Positions 21,570 through 33,525 of a stretch of DNA of 64,000 nucleotides are shown here, one piece after another. The stretch's first letter is position 1. Every line of letters begins with the position of its first letter. The notes under the pieces are model-generated. The model was not told where the DNA came from and made no database searches. It worked only from the letters and a program-made list of their open reading frames with translations. Source of the DNA: Ampullaceana balthica (Eukaryota; Mollusca; Gastropoda; Lymnaeidae); contig CALYLW010000212.1 of the NCBI GenBank assembly GCA_944989445.1, positions 1,068,598-1,132,597 on the forward strand, written 5' to 3'. The position numbers were made by a program, and so were the translations under genes.

Positions 21570-23390
21570 CGGACACTTCGACCCCAGGACGATTCGACCC
21601 CTGAACGGTTCGACCCTGCCAGTTCGACCACAAGACGTTTCGACCCCCAGAACGTTTCGACCCCGGTCGGTTCGACCACGGACGGTTCGACCCCGGACTT
21701 TCGACCCCGGGCGATTCGACCCGGACAGTTCGACCACAGGACGTATCGACATCAGGACGTTTCGACCCCGGACGTTTCCTACATTGTGACATGTTTTTAT
21801 TTATTCTTTTTTTTTAAATATTTTTTAAAAATAATTTCTGTTATATTACTAATAAAAAAAAACCCGTAAACACAAAGTTTTTGACTATAAATCCCTATAT
21901 ATTAGACATAACTAAAAGTATTGATTATTTTCAAACGCGACAAACATTTACAGACTGAATCTGTTTTCAACTTTCCTTTGCTTTATAACCCCTGGGGTGG
22001 GTGGGTGGGAGAGGGCAAAAGATCTGGTCACAGATCGCTGGACCGAGCTCAGATTGACACGTAAAATGTAAACAAAAGCACGCCGGTACACCTGGTTAAA
22101 ACACGAGATGTGTTTAACGATGGCTGGCGTGAAGTCAAGTGACCCATAAAATGTAAAGAATAGCGACAGCTACATATAGTTTATAGATAAACTAAAAATG
22201 AATTAATTTAATAACTATACATTCGATCGATCCGAATTTTTTATACGATGCATTGAGAGGTGACACGGATCCGTGTGCCAAATTTCAGCAGGATGGCTTC
22301 ACGGGAAGTGGGTCATTTTTTTACTTTTGTTTTTCCGCCCACCCAAGACGGACAGACATATAGAGAGAGAGAGACAGAGAGACAGATGGACAGAGACGGC
22401 GGTGATTTTTATATAAGGGATTTAAAAATTAAAAACTCTTATCCCAAATTAAACACAAAACTAAAAAGGATCTAATTTATTATTTGGTTTTAAAAATGTA
22501 TATATTTAAGTCGTTCAAAGGACTTCGCCGTGATAACAAAAACAAACGAAATTTGAGTCATTTTTTTTTAAAATTATTTTTTAATTGTTTTTTTAAAGTG
22601 TTGACATGCTAAACGCAGGCGCTGAAACAATTACAAACCCACGCTCTTTGCATTCACTTCTGTCTCTTGTGCTGCTTAACACGTGTATACATCCCTAGCA
22701 GAAATACTGATTTAAATAAGACGAACATAGTTCATACATTTCAATAATGTATACCGCCGCCTAGCAGACAATAACATTCAAGCTGCTGGACCCGCATGAC
22801 CGGACTGAACATTACATCATTGTTGTTTACATTTCGTCCGAGGTCTTATTATCCCGTGTTACGAAGGCTACACTCAATGACCACCACAGCAAGCCGTATG
22901 CTGGCGGGGGTAAGTAGAGTAAGTGGGGGCAGAGAGAATGTAGGCACCTTTAGAAAGACTGTCTGACCACATTGCCTTTGTTTTTTTGTCCGATTACATC
23001 GGACGGGGTGGGGGTGGAGTTGGATTGGTTTGAAAGGACTTTCTACCTCAGAGGAATGGCGCATTGATCACAATCATGAATTCGCGTTGAATGATGACTG
23101 GTTGTCAATAACAATTGCAAACTGTATTTAATTTTTAATTGATAATAATTTTAAGCTTAATTATTTTTATATCAAAAATTAATTTTAAAAATAATACATT
23201 TTAAAAAGTATAATAAAAAATATATTTAAAAATTATACGGTGTAGATACGAAGGGGTCGAAACGTCCGGGGAGAAACGCCCTGCGGTCGTAACGTCTTGA
23301 GGTCTAACTGTCCGGGGTCGAATCGCCCTGCGTCGAGTCGCCCGGGGTCGAACCCACCGGAGTTGAAGCGTCCTGGGGTCGAAGTGTCCG
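21570..23390. mobile_element. foldback element 1 with minisatellite TIRs
   Basis: The ends are perfect 22-bp inverted repeats (CGGACACTTCGACCCCAGGA plus CG; 21570-21591 and 23369-23390). They continue into inverted arrays of a 15-17 bp unit, TTCGACCCCGGACG-like, about 210 bp on the left and 145 bp on the right. It splits a tandem array whose two halves continue on either side, so it is an insertion. There is no transposase frame. The interior holds a core (about 22845-23100) that recurs at 32660-33120 and includes the palindrome TCCGATTACATCGGA. The superfamily is unclear. Confidence 0.8.
22250..22425 (+). other. possible SINE/RTE-like 3' tail
   Basis: Inside foldback 1: GTGCCAAATTTCAGCAGGAT, then a GACAGA/GAGA-rich stretch and TTTTTATATAAGG. 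This resembles generic invertebrate RTE or SINE 3' regions; the call rests on general layout only. Confidence 0.3.
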
Positions 23391-23735
23391 ACAACCAATT
23401 TTTCCTTATATTGGCAATATAAAAATTAGTTTAAGTGTTAGATATTTGAAAAATAATTGGTTTTAGAACAAACTTGGTAAATAAAAAACTTAAGAGCCTA
23501 TCTTAAATTACTATAGGGCATTGAACTCATATTGCCAATTTTCTTGGAGATAGGGGCCCTAAATGTGTTTTTAATAAACTGTTAATACTGTATTCCTCAT
23601 TCAATTTTACATGATATTGAGAAATATGGATACATATATTTGTTATTAAATTGATTGAAATGAACAGATTTTCGAACGTCATATGTTAAACTTATGGGCC
23701 CAGTGACCCTTTATGTAATTTCTTTTTACCACGTT
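23391..23735. repeat. GGGCCC-type tandem array, right part
   Basis: Two more units of the array at 20598-21565, with GGGGCCCTAAATGTG and GGGCCCAGTGACCC blocks near 23553 and 23696. The join across foldback 1 restores a unit-like order. Confidence 0.7.
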
Positions 23736-24423
23736 TTTATTAACTCGCTTTCGTTCCTGTTTGTTGGTTTGTCCAAGATTTTTTCAAATCTGCAAATATA
23801 AAATTGAACCACTTTTGATGGTCATAGAGATCTGAAAATTTTACCACAGATAGATCTTGGATGACAATGCATTGTATTAAAATTTCAGATCGATCGAATG
23901 TACCGTTATTAAATTATTGAACTTTTTAGTTTATCTTTAGTTTATATATAAGCATCGGTACCGTCGGCTTTTGTTAACACACACGAGTTCCCCCCGTGAC
24001 CACATCACAATGTTTTTAAAACGTTGGGCGGGCGCGTGTGAGCTGTTTGGTAAAATAAATAGGGGTACAAAAATATTGTTAAAAACCAAGTTTTTATTAG
24101 TGGACTAAAAAGAATAAAATAAATAAAGGTAAAAATTTGATTTTTAAAAATCACGTTTTTACAAGCGGACTAAAAAGAAGAAAATAATTTAAAACTTGTC
24201 AGTTCAAGTACTTTGATTTTATATGACTAAAAACGTGGGGCGGATGTTTGGTATACAAATTAAAGATTTCTAATTTAGAAGGCAAAAGAGAGATCTATAA
24301 GCGAAAGTATGAGTGAGCTGCATATGTTAAACAGAGAAAAGCAATGTTCATTCAACTCAATTGAGGAGCACGAAAGTTTGTTTATGACTATTCAGGGATT
24401 TATATGATTTCATTTAATTTCAG
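23736..24423. other. intron; short dispersed repeat
   Basis: No exon. A block with TTTCAGATCGATCGAATGTA (about 23884-23904) recurs at 60761-60781 in a similar setting, so a low-copy dispersed repeat is present. It ends in the TTTAATTTCAG acceptor. Confidence 0.5.
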
Positions 24424-24624
24424 GGCGAAGTTTTTCAACAATTAGCTCAATTTCAAGCCCAAACACGAATTTCATCAATAGGACAGTGAAAGCACAATTG
24501 ACTGCTTTGACAAGCGAGAAACATCCTTTAAAAAATTGTTTACATTTAGAAACTGCTGGATTGAGCAACATCATATTGAAGCTTAAAAAACCTCGTCATA
24601 TTACTAAACTTGTTATGCACACAA
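24424..24624 (+). CDS. gene 1: discoidin-like domain, N half, diverged
   Basis: A 201-bp, phase 1-1 exon between TTTAATTTCAG and GTAAGT. The preceding exon ends ..INGG and this one starts RSFSTISS, the same join as VNGG-RNIALKQ at 63656. C-terminal landmarks also match the paralogue: NCLHLETAG and HITKLVMHT against SCTHTDGG and ITRILLYNR. The AVDGN and NxALxxxT landmarks kept at 63656 are not recognisable here, so sugar or ligand binding may be lost or altered. It is separated from the previous exon by about 10 kb of transposon insertions. Confidence 0.72.
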
Positions 24625-25541
24625 GTAAGTTAACAAATTTGAAGTGTTGAATTTTATTTAAGAAAACATTTATTATCCCTTTAAGACTTTTAAATCACAA
24701 TGTAATGCAATGTTTAACACATATTTTAGATGTCTATTTGTATGGGGAAAATTTAGGATGACATCAGATATAAAATTTCCAAAGAGAAAAAAAGGATTAA
24801 TGTGGCAATTATATATTTTAAAGAAAAAAAATTCAGGCTGTAAAAGGTAAAACAGAAAATATTTTAGGATACAATGGGTTGTTTAAGGAACTGTGACGTG
24901 GTTCAAGTCTTATTATTAGACGATGGGTCATTAATATACATTTTTTAAAGAAAACAATTAATTGTTAACACAAACATTTTTTAAAGAGAACAGTTAATTA
25001 ATATTAATCTTTGATGTTGTTATTACAAAGTTTTAATTAATGTAATAGTTTTTTTTAATTCTTTTTAAATTAAGACCATTTTCCATTTAATACTGTATCT
25101 TTTTTTCTACAGCATATTAAAAATATAAAATTAAGATTATATAATTAGAGTTGTTTTGTCGATTTGTTTCATTTGCAACTCTCATAATCTCATACTCATG
25201 TTTTTGTTTACTGTTATTTTCACATTTTATAAACAATAACCACTGTAAACGCTTTCATTTAAAGCAACATGAATAAGCTTTGGTTTAGTTTCACATTTTT
25301 TCATTTTATAACTATGGAAAAAACAATATATTTATTTTTTCTGCATAAAACTTCTTTTTTTTTAAATTTAAATATCAACGTTTTTGCAAAAGATTCACTT
25401 AAGATTACAATAAACTTTATTCTTTTTATGTGAAAAAACTATTGCAGCCAACAAAGCTTTTTGTTTTGTTTACTAATTTATTGTAATAGCAGCAATATTT
25501 AATTTGTAAAATAAATTGTTCAACCTTTTGTGTCATTTTAG
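24625..25541. other. intron, nothing recognised
   Basis: AT-rich intron ending in GTCATTTTAG. Confidence 0.6.
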
Positions 25542-25739
25542 AGAAAGAAACGTTACATAACTTGCAGTTCACAGTACGATTCTACAATGAAGACAAAATG
25601 TTGGCCTATGTTAGCACAATAATGAATTCGACTCATCCAGACGTTTTCACACCAATTCTAGAAGTTAAAAATATCATAATTGTTCACATGGAGGTTATCA
25701 CAGGATATTTTGACGTCTGTCTGTTTAAAGTGTTTGGGG
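25542..25739 (+). CDS. gene 1: discoidin-like domain, C half
   Basis: A 198-bp, phase 1-1 exon between GTCATTTTAG and GTAAAC. It ends YFDVCLFKVFGG, which has the shape of the closing strand of F5/8C/discoidin domains (..LxLCEVxVxG). The middle, with alternating hydrophobics (NLQFTVRFYNEDKMLAYVST), suits a beta-rich fold. Together with 24424-24624 it makes one domain of about 133 residues, a normal size for the family. Confidence 0.75.
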
Positions 25740-25843
25740 GTAAACGTTCATTTACACTATATTTTTAAATAAAGACATTGTTAAACGAAGTATTAAAACT
25801 AAAATGTTCATTGGTACATCTATATCTATCTATGTACCTATAT

Positions 25844-25930
25844 CTGTGTGTGTGTGTGCGTGTATGGGTGCGTGCGTGCGTGTGTGTGTTTGTGCGTGCG
25901 TGCGTGTGTGTGTTTGTGCGTGTGTGCGTA
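25844..25930. repeat. (GT)n/(GC-GT) microsatellite
   Basis: TG dinucleotides with TGCG interruptions in the intron or 3' region of gene 1. Confidence 0.9.
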
Positions 25931-25967
25931 CATAAATTCAACCACTCTATATTGCTAATGATTGCAG

Positions 25968-25999
25968 AATATAAAGATCACACAGATTTAACTGTTTGA
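25968..25999 (+). CDS. gene 1: possible short terminal exon (secreted form)
   Basis: The acceptor ATTGCAG at 25967 opens a phase-1 frame that adds EYKDHTDLTV and stops at TGA (25997-25999). An AATAAA follows at 26093-26098. Phase agrees with the discoidin exon ending at 25739. This would end the protein right after the discoidin domain, without a membrane segment, giving a secreted lectin-like product. It competes with the exon at 28112. Confidence 0.45.
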
Positions 26000-27265
26000 G
26001 ACACATGTAAAAAAGTTACAACATTCAATTAACCGGAGGCAACATTGGTTAAGACTCGTCTAATTTTAAACGACTAAATTCAAGTATATAGAAATAAAGC
26101 GAAGCACACACATTAATGATAATATTAAAACAGATACCTAACATTTTAAAAAGGGAATCCTGAAAAATGGATGGATGCATATCGTTAAAATTAAAGCAAG
26201 TTACTATTTCTGCTGAGACTATGGAATTAGCAACACAATTTCATAATTGTGCCATACTTTTGATTTTGCATACAGAAAAGATATTTGAAACAGATTAGAT
26301 TCCATTGTGCACAAAAACCTAAATTGAAAATAGAAATTCAAAGATGGGTTATAAATAAATGAAACGCACATCTCTATTGTTGATCTAGATTTCCAAGCAG
26401 TTTTAACAGTCAATTTGACTTTTTGGGGGAATGTTAACGATTTTAGTTTATTTAATATAAAACCTTCCAAATTATTTCGTGTGATTTTGCAATGTCACCT
26501 GAACGGCACCGTTGCTCTCAATTCGGTGTATCCTAGAGTGAACTCGTCCTACCAACTAGCCGAGCTATTGGAAACGCGATTAATGAATGACGAATAGACT
26601 CCTTGAATATAAATTGGTGAATGACTCTGGGGGTGGGGTGGGGTACCATGACCCACTCTGGTCTCTTTGATGTTAGCCCCTGGTCCGGTTTGGACGATCG
26701 CTATTATTTCCCCTGGTCAGTGCTTCGCACGGCTGACCTTTAGATAACTGAGTCTACATTTAGCACCTCTGGCATCTGGACGCGGTTCGGTCTATTCATC
26801 TATCCAAGCTACCGCATGGGGCAGTTCACACATCTTGGTCAGTCCTGACCAGACTACCAGTCCTTGCCAGCAACAGCAATCTTTGATTTAAAGACCCTTT
26901 AACTGCCCTAATTCTCTACAATATAGAAACTATAAAAATAATTACCCAGTAAAACGAAATCAGCATCAACTTAGTTACTGTCTATTTATTTTCTCTTCAC
27001 TTAAATAAATTTGTTTTCTATTATTGTAAAAAAAAATTCCATCATCCAGGGGGGGGGGCAAACACCCCGCCCCTTGCCCCCCCCTGCGGGTGCCCATGGA
27101 TATCAGGTGAAATCCGTGAACCTATTCACTGCACATAAAAGCGTGGGTGGGGGGAGCAAATGTGATCGATAAAGCAGACCTTGGTTAAGCAAGGTATATC
27201 AGCTAGTTAAACATACAACCAAATTAATAATTTCTTTTGATATAACACCCATCTTTATTTTTAAA
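26000..27265. other. intron or 3' region, mixed repeats
   Basis: AT-rich up to about 26480. Then comes a GC-richer island (26490-26900) and a G/C-run block (27045-27115), both looking like unclassified transposon remains. No exon with a transmembrane segment could be found, although one would be expected if 28112-28295 belongs to this gene. Confidence 0.45.
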
Positions 27266-28080
27266 TAGGGCTGTTAACGATTAATTTAAAATTAATCGTA
27301 AGCTTCAAAAAATGAACGATTAATTAGTCGTTAATTTCGATTAAAGCCAAAATTTAAATTTAAATTGATGGTGTCATAAGTAAAACTTATTAAAAGTACT
27401 TGCTCACAAATAAAAATGACACTGGAATGTCTTCTTTATTTGACATCATTTTAACCAACAACGTGTATTGACATTATTTGGTTCAAGTGATGAGCGGGTC
27501 TTATTGACAATATAACCTGCCGAGCTGAACAACGGTTCACAAAGCTTTAGATTGTCTCAACTGAAGTTTCTGATACTGTAGTAGATGTTTGTTTTGCAGA
27601 TGATATGTAAGCGAAGTGTTAGAAACATGGTAGCAATGTTCCCTTTAAGCAGCGCGGCTGCGCTGATATTTGACCGACGCCACGCAGGAGTTTAGAATCA
27701 CCGCGCAGCAAATTTTGTAAACTATTGCACAAAAAATGGACGTTGTGCAACTTTGTCCACGAGTTTTTTTTTAAACTTTGCACACGAACCAACGAGGCTT
27801 AGACTTAGAAGGAACATTGTATGGTAGGCAAATGATTTCTCTCAAAAGGACACAATAACATTTCTCAACATTTTGATCATTCACGTAAGTGAATAGTTTA
27901 AAACCCAAAATGTTCGTGTAATCGTCTGGAAATTAGTTTATATTTATCGGCCGAAATATTTTACTTTTTGACGTCCAGTACATTTATAAGTGGTGGGTCG
28001 ATTAATCGTTTAAAAAAATGTAATCGTTAAAAATATTAACGATTAATCGAGAAATTAATCGTTTAATTTCCACAGGCAAA
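27266..28080 (+). mobile_element. hAT-type non-autonomous element, copy 2
   Basis: It starts TAGGGCTGTTAACGATTAA and ends with a run of inverted ATTAATCG/CGATTAAT sub-repeats and AATTTCCACAGGCA. The reverse complement of that end, GCCTGTGGAAATTAAACG, resembles the 11546 terminus. Internal blocks match 11546-12064. No transposase frame, and a clean 8-bp target duplication is not visible. Confidence 0.65.
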
Positions 28081-28111
28081 ATTTTAATATTATTAAATTA
28101 TTTTATTTCAG

Positions 28112-28295
28112 TGAGCAAAGTCCATCCGAAGACTCCTCTGAGGTTACTGTTCAATCAGTTTTAAGTGATGACCTGTTTACACAATCTGTTAATTCGACTA
28201 AAAGCGAAGATCCAATAGAAAGACAATTGACTTTAACACCCATCAGAGGCTACTTCAGCCCATGGTATGATGCTATAAAATACAATGGTACATGA
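28112..28295 (+). CDS. gene 1: candidate terminal exon with poly(A) signal
   Basis: The acceptor ATTTTATTTCAG opens a 61-residue frame entered in phase 2. It is rich in S, D, E and T (PSEDSSEVTVQSVLSDD) and ends DAIKYNGT-TGA (28293-28295). AATAAA follows at 28367-28372, about 70 bp later. The acidic/serine composition fits a cytoplasmic tail or mucin-like C terminus. The known upstream exon ends in phase 1, so at least one exon, perhaps transmembrane, must intervene and was not found. In phase 1 the exon would stop after 17 codons. Confidence 0.5.
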
Positions 28296-28399
28296 AAGTA
28301 CACAGTTTTATATTAATGATGTATGAACTCTGATGATGACATAAATCCAGTTGTAAATTTTAATATAATAAAACATTGTGTCGAAAATTATTTGCCTGC

Positions 28400-29780
28400 A
28401 TTATCCAAGGATCGTTTTTATGCCATTTTTAGCACATTATAATTTAACATTTCTAAAACATTTTTATTTTAAAAACGTTAATAACATTTAGCATAATTGT
28501 CTCAAGTAAAGTTATGAAAAGACAAACTTCTCTAATCATTTTCATAAATTATGTTTAATGCTAAATTTTAAAATAAATAAATATGTTTCTATTTCAAATT
28601 TGCATGTCGTTATATTGAAACTTAATATACAGTGTACTGTAACTAACTAATTGCTTGACTAAACTTTATTAAAATAGTAACGTAGTCAATGTTGGCTTAA
28701 TACCAACAGAATTAGCAAGCCTCAAATTTAATGAGCCATAGAATATGAAATATTTATACCACAGTAAAACTGACAATATACATTTCTAATAAATATAATT
28801 AGTTTAACTTTCATTGTCTATAGGCATTACTTATGTCCATGCAATTTATCATATATTTTTCTTTACTCTGCAATCCCGTTGACTATGATTAGTGGTACTC
28901 TGATATCTATACAGTTGTTTTTTCTTTCTTATAATTTTTTTTTCACAGGGTCCTTTAATTACATTAATGTTTTTAATACTCTAAAACATCCCCTGTAAAA
29001 TTTTCAGGCGCAACCCTCTCTTCAAAATGATTCTTTCAGCTAAATATCACCTAATATGGTATTTAAAAAAAAATTCCTTCATCCCTAAGCTGAAATCACA
29101 ATATCCTAGTTACATAGGGGCACAAATCCCCCATTCACTTAGATCTATTGTACTGTACTGATTCTTAAAAAAAATTACTTGCCAGTATTATAATGATGTG
29201 TGTAATTTCACTAAGAAACATGCATAAAATACATTTTTAGGAGGTAACAGTAACATATAAAATTAACGTGGAATGGCTTAACATCCTATGAATCGATAAG
29301 CTCATATTTTTAATACACATGGACGAACCCTTAAAACGTTTAGAGAGTGTGCCCTATTATTAGCTAATAATTATTTTTTTCTCTATCGTATGGCATTAAA
29401 CACAATGAAATCAATTCGTTATCTTGTTTCATTTATGTGTATTTTTGTTCAAAGATAAATTACAGCTGCCTGACTTTCTATGGAGCAAAGCATGTGGCTC
29501 TATTGATAATATACGTTTCTTATAACTAGTTTTTCATGTAATAAGTTGGATGAAGCAATACTTGCAAATGTCAATGTTAATGTTGTTTTTTTAATGCAAA
29601 AAGAAAATATCACTTTTTCAATTACATGATTATCGTGTCACTTGTTGTCTTTTGAACTTTTTAAACCAGCAATTACATTTACAAAAAAAAACAAAAAAAC
29701 ACAGCAATGAATTTATAACAAATTAGTTGAATAAAAATAATTATATGAGTGTGTTTGTGTGTGTATTGGTTGAAAAGTAA
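28400..29780. other. intergenic, nothing recognised
   Basis: AT-rich DNA with no exon, element terminus or structured repeat seen. Confidence 0.6.
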
Positions 29781-30362
29781 TTACCGTATATACTCGTTCG
29801 CAAGCCGACTTTTTTTGGACAAAATCTAGGGGGAAAATTGTGTGGGGGGGGGAGATCGGCTTGTGATCGGGTCATAAGGGATTTCAGCATCGATATTGAA
29901 TATCGGTGTTGTTATTGTAGATTATCAATGTCCTTTTCTACATTTTACAAGATTCGACTTCTCTATCAGAAGCTATAGTATATTGTTGATGATCAGCACT
30001 TACCTTATTTAATTATTTTATTTATTTTAGTGAACGTTTTAATAAATTGTTTTAAAAATTTTGTTTTCAAACACGGATTTTAATGTACGCGCTTTCGTCA
30101 CTGTTTACCAATAATTTTTTTTTAAACAGGTAACACTTGCTTAACAAAGAGCAGAAAGACACATATAGGCAGTACAAAGTAAACAATCAAAATGACCGAT
30201 TTAGCTTGTAGTTTTAAAAAAAAATATGTACCATTTTGTTAAAGCTGTCCTATTATTTTTGGGGGGTGGGCTTGCGATCGGGTTATACACTTTTAATACT
30301 TTTCCAAAAGTTGGGGGGTCGGCTTATGAACGAACGGGCTATAGAACGAGTATATACGGTAA
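29781..30362. mobile_element. TIR MITE (TTACCGTATATACTCG ends)
   Basis: A 582-bp element with 16-bp perfect terminal inverted repeats TTACCGTATATACTCG. Further inward both ends keep a GCAAGCCGACTTT / GCTTATGAACGAACG-like similarity. It has no coding capacity. The end sequence resembles widespread MITEs, but I do not assign a superfamily. A 69-codon frame inside is a by-product. Confidence 0.75.
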
Positions 30363-30927
30363 TCTGACGGGAGGGGGCAAACTAATTCAACGTTTTTGTA
30401 TTTTCCTTCCAAATAAATATTTGCTGATTTTTTAGTTTAAAGAAATATAAAAAAATATTTTTTAAAAAGTGTATCGACTTGTAAAGGGCTCCAAGTTTTG
30501 TAAAGGGATGCTATTTTGAATTTTCAAGAGAAACACGATTATTGTAAATCATTAAATCCAGAAAAATTAGGTGAGAGGAGACGAAATAGTTAAATCATGT
30601 ATAACTTAGAAATACAACATAACTATAAGCCAGTACACCCTTACCCTCAGATAGACTTATGCTCTAACACTCACTCATTCTCCATATTCCCATCTGTGAA
30701 TTCTAACGTTGAATGATTTGCCTGATAAAACCAGGAAAACCAACTTTATATTACATTCACAACTGAAATAAAAATCCAAGACTTGGCAAGAACCAAATAT
30801 AACCCCCAGACGCAATAGTCTTCAAAATGGAAAGAGCGTCTCAAATGAATATAATGAGATAAAATAACTAAGATATAACAGTAATAAACAACATTGACAA
30901 ATAAATAACAATTTATTTTGTAATATA
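30363..30927. other. intergenic, nothing recognised
   Basis: AT-rich DNA before a retrotransposon tail; no feature supported. Confidence 0.6.
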
Positions 30928-31512
30928 CTACACTAATAAGGATGAAAATCACTTTGTACCAGGCCTGCGTGTTCATCACACTCCTTAATGGAATCGAGTG
31001 CTGGGCCACCTATGCCAAGCAAATAAAGCAGCTGAATAGTTTACACTTGCGATGTTGAGTAGGATCCTACACATCAACTGTCTTGATAAAATCACAAATG
31101 TTGAGGTGCCGGACCGGGGCCATATGTTGAATATGCACTCAATCCTGAATGAGAGGCGCCTGCGATGGTTAGACCATGTCCACAGTATGATCTCGGAGCG
31201 CATTCCCTGTGCCCAGCTTTACGGTGAGCTGGCAGCCGGTCAAAGGAAAAGAGGTCTACCATGCCTGCGCTGCAAAACATCTCCAAGAAAAAAACATGCC
31301 ACTGGCGCATCGACCATAAAACGCGGAAGACCACTGCAGAGTGGTGGACCCTCTGGCTGGTAAAGTTATGCGAGGGCACTCAAGCTGCGGAAGCCACTCT
31401 TGCAGCTAGGAGTGAAGAGAAAAGAGACAGGATAAATGTGGGGAGGAAAACGAGCGGGAGTCAAGGCCATCGCTCCTTGAGGATGGACGAATTCCATACA
31501 AATACAACTTAA
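30928..31512 (+). pseudogene. non-LTR reverse transcriptase C-terminal tail, copy 2
   Basis: Alignable through most of its length to 19071-19665 on the same strand. The better-kept reading includes YQACVFITLLNGIECWATYAK, KQIKQLNS, an RRLRWLDHVH block, GELAAGQRKRG and GLPCLRCK. These sit after the RT fingers/palm in RTE/CR1/jockey-like elements. Several frameshifts and stops; the 5' part including the catalytic motif is missing. It ends in a TATTATCATTATG tail. Confidence 0.72.
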
Positions 31513-31829
31513 ATATTATCATTATGACAAATACTAGACAAACATTAATCCATATCAAAAACTCAGTTAAATTGGCAAGTTCATACTAATAGTAATAGAG
31601 ATTACTTTATTAACATTTAAATGATAATAAGAGTATACTTATCTTCCAATTTACAAAAGATAAGACTTATGTTTACTTACAATGTATACATTTGACAGGC
31701 ATATACTACTAATGAATTGCAATCTAGTAAGTGAAAAATGGACATGAATTAACTAGTTCATGATCATTGTAACTTTTTAAGAGGAAGCTTATAATTTAGA
31801 TCCCAGTTTGTTATGCATTTATATCTTCA
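31513..31829. other. intergenic, nothing recognised
   Basis: AT-rich spacer between two oppositely oriented retrotransposon fragments. Confidence 0.6.
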
Positions 31830-32330
31830 TCATCAGCAACAATATAGTGACGTTTGCGGGTCATGGGGGGAGCGCATGGACATATCAAGAGACAGCGATC
31901 TCCATATTTTTTACCTTGAGCGGCAGCCAGTATGTTATTCAACCTCAGCTATTTCCAGTCTTTTATGATGTCAAGCCAACTTTTCCGCTGTATTCCTCTT
32001 TTTAAAGCCCCTTTCTTCGCTGCCTTGAAAAACGATTTTTCTCAGAATATCATGTCACAGCATACAACCGAACCATATAAGCATGCTATTGTAACCATAA
32101 TTTCAATACTGCCTTCTTAACGGCCTAAAATGGATTTTAATTTGTCCCATATATACTCATTGATCTTGTGCTCTAGATAAGAGATATTGAGAATTCTTCT
32201 CATGCTCTTGTTTCCAAATGCCCGCATCGTACTCTCAGTTGTTGCCAGTAGAGTCAAGTCTCAAAGCCATACGGGAAAATGGTTTAAACAAGAGTTGGTA
32301 GACTTATGTATTTGCTGGTCAATTTTGTGA
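31830..32330 (-). pseudogene. non-LTR reverse transcriptase C-terminal fragment, other family
   Basis: The - strand reads TESTMRAFGNKSMRRILNIS then YLEHKINEYIWDKLKSILG. After a gap and stops it reads KGALKRGIQRKSWLDIIKDW and CAPPMTR. This order is the usual C-terminal tail of a large group of invertebrate non-LTR retrotransposons (..FExKCxRxxLxISYxEHKTNxxV..GxRRRGRQRKxWxDNIKEW..). Stops and indels make it inactive. It faces the fragment at 30928 and belongs to a different family. Confidence 0.7.
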
Positions 32331-32659
32331 TTTTAAATTCCTCATGCGCCCCCCCCCCTTTCCAAATGACAGCAATGATCACGGTATTTATGCTTAAAAT
32401 GATGATATATATGTTACGGCCAAAGCCCAAAATCGGCCACTTCACGAAATGGCCGGCCAATTCGCGAAGTGGCCAATGTCAGCCGGCCAAAGCCCGAAAT
32501 TCGGGCTTTGGCCGGCCAGTTCGCGAAATTGCTAGCGTCGATTGGCCAAAGCCCGAAGAAAGAAGTCATGAGCAGATTGAAGGTTGACTTGTAGGATTGA
32601 ATACTTAAAATTGATTGTTAATTACAAATGATAGCGAAACCTTGGACTGTTCGTTGGCT

Positions 32660-33120
32660 GACACATGTTACATAATTACATGTTACGAGGGCTAGACTAA
32701 GTGACCACCAGATGACCCCGTGTGTTGGCAACACATATGGGAAAGGTAAATAAAGGGAGTGGTCAGAAAGAATGTATGTACCTTTATCTGACCACATGGC
32801 CTTTTTATTGTCCGATTACATCGGATCGAGATGGGGGTGGCGGTGGATAGGATTGGAAGGAATTTCTACCTCAGAAAATAGCGCACATATCACACTCATA
32901 AATTCGAATTGAATATTAACAGGTTGTCAGTGTATAAACTTTTTTTCAATCATCATAAATTCAACTTTAAAAATAACTATTCCATACTGTTTTTAATTTT
33001 TATTAGATAATTACAGTATATTACATTATTTTAAATACCAAAAATAAATATTTAAAAAAATCATTTACAAAAAATAAAAATAAAACAATTTTAAGGTGTT
33101 AAAACAAAAGGGTCGAAACG
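32660..33120 (+). mobile_element. foldback 1 fragment nested in foldback 2
   Basis: Matches the interior of the element at 21570-23390 in order: a TGTTACGAGGGCTA block, GACCACATGGCC, TTGTCCGATTACATCGGA, TTTCTACCTCAG and an AT-rich stretch. It ends in GGGTCGAAACG, the first repeat of the right TIR. Similarity then stops, so it is a truncated copy. Confidence 0.75.
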
Positions 33121-33366
33121 TATATTTGTTCATATATTTGTTCATCTGCTGATTTAGGACTTTCCAGTACAGAACAACGTGTCGTAGCTATCATCAAATT
33201 AATGATAGTTTAATAGCCTCAGTTTTCTCTGAATTATGTTATTACATCCCACGACACATGCTATACGTGCCCTATGACTTATCTTTTCAAATGGAAACGT
33301 TGATTGGGATGTTATAAATAAGAGTAATACAGTACTCACACTGAAACAGGACTGACTGTAAGCATA

Positions 33367-33525
33367 AACAAACTAGGCAGCCGCCTAGGGCCTCCGAATA
33401 GTCTCATCATTTGTGGGGGCCTCGCACAAGAATCTTTCCATAATTATTTCTTTATTTTTCTATGACATTTAGGGACACCAAATTCACTTCGCCTAGGGCC
33501 TCCGATTTCCTAAGGCGGCCCTGTC
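33367..33525. mobile_element. small hAT-like MITE
   Basis: Begins AGGCAGCCGCCTAGGGCCTC and ends CGCCTAGGGCCTCCGATTTC then CTAAGGCGGCCCTG. The right end, read in reverse (CAGGGCCGCCTTAGG), looks like a hAT terminus, related to the CAGGGCCGTCTTAACGCATA end at 63219. No target duplication confirmed. Confidence 0.45.

Noticed and set aside
26415..26597. Possible exon of gene 1 with a membrane segment
   Set aside because: The frame lacks a phase-matching acceptor and donor and has no hydrophobic stretch of membrane length.
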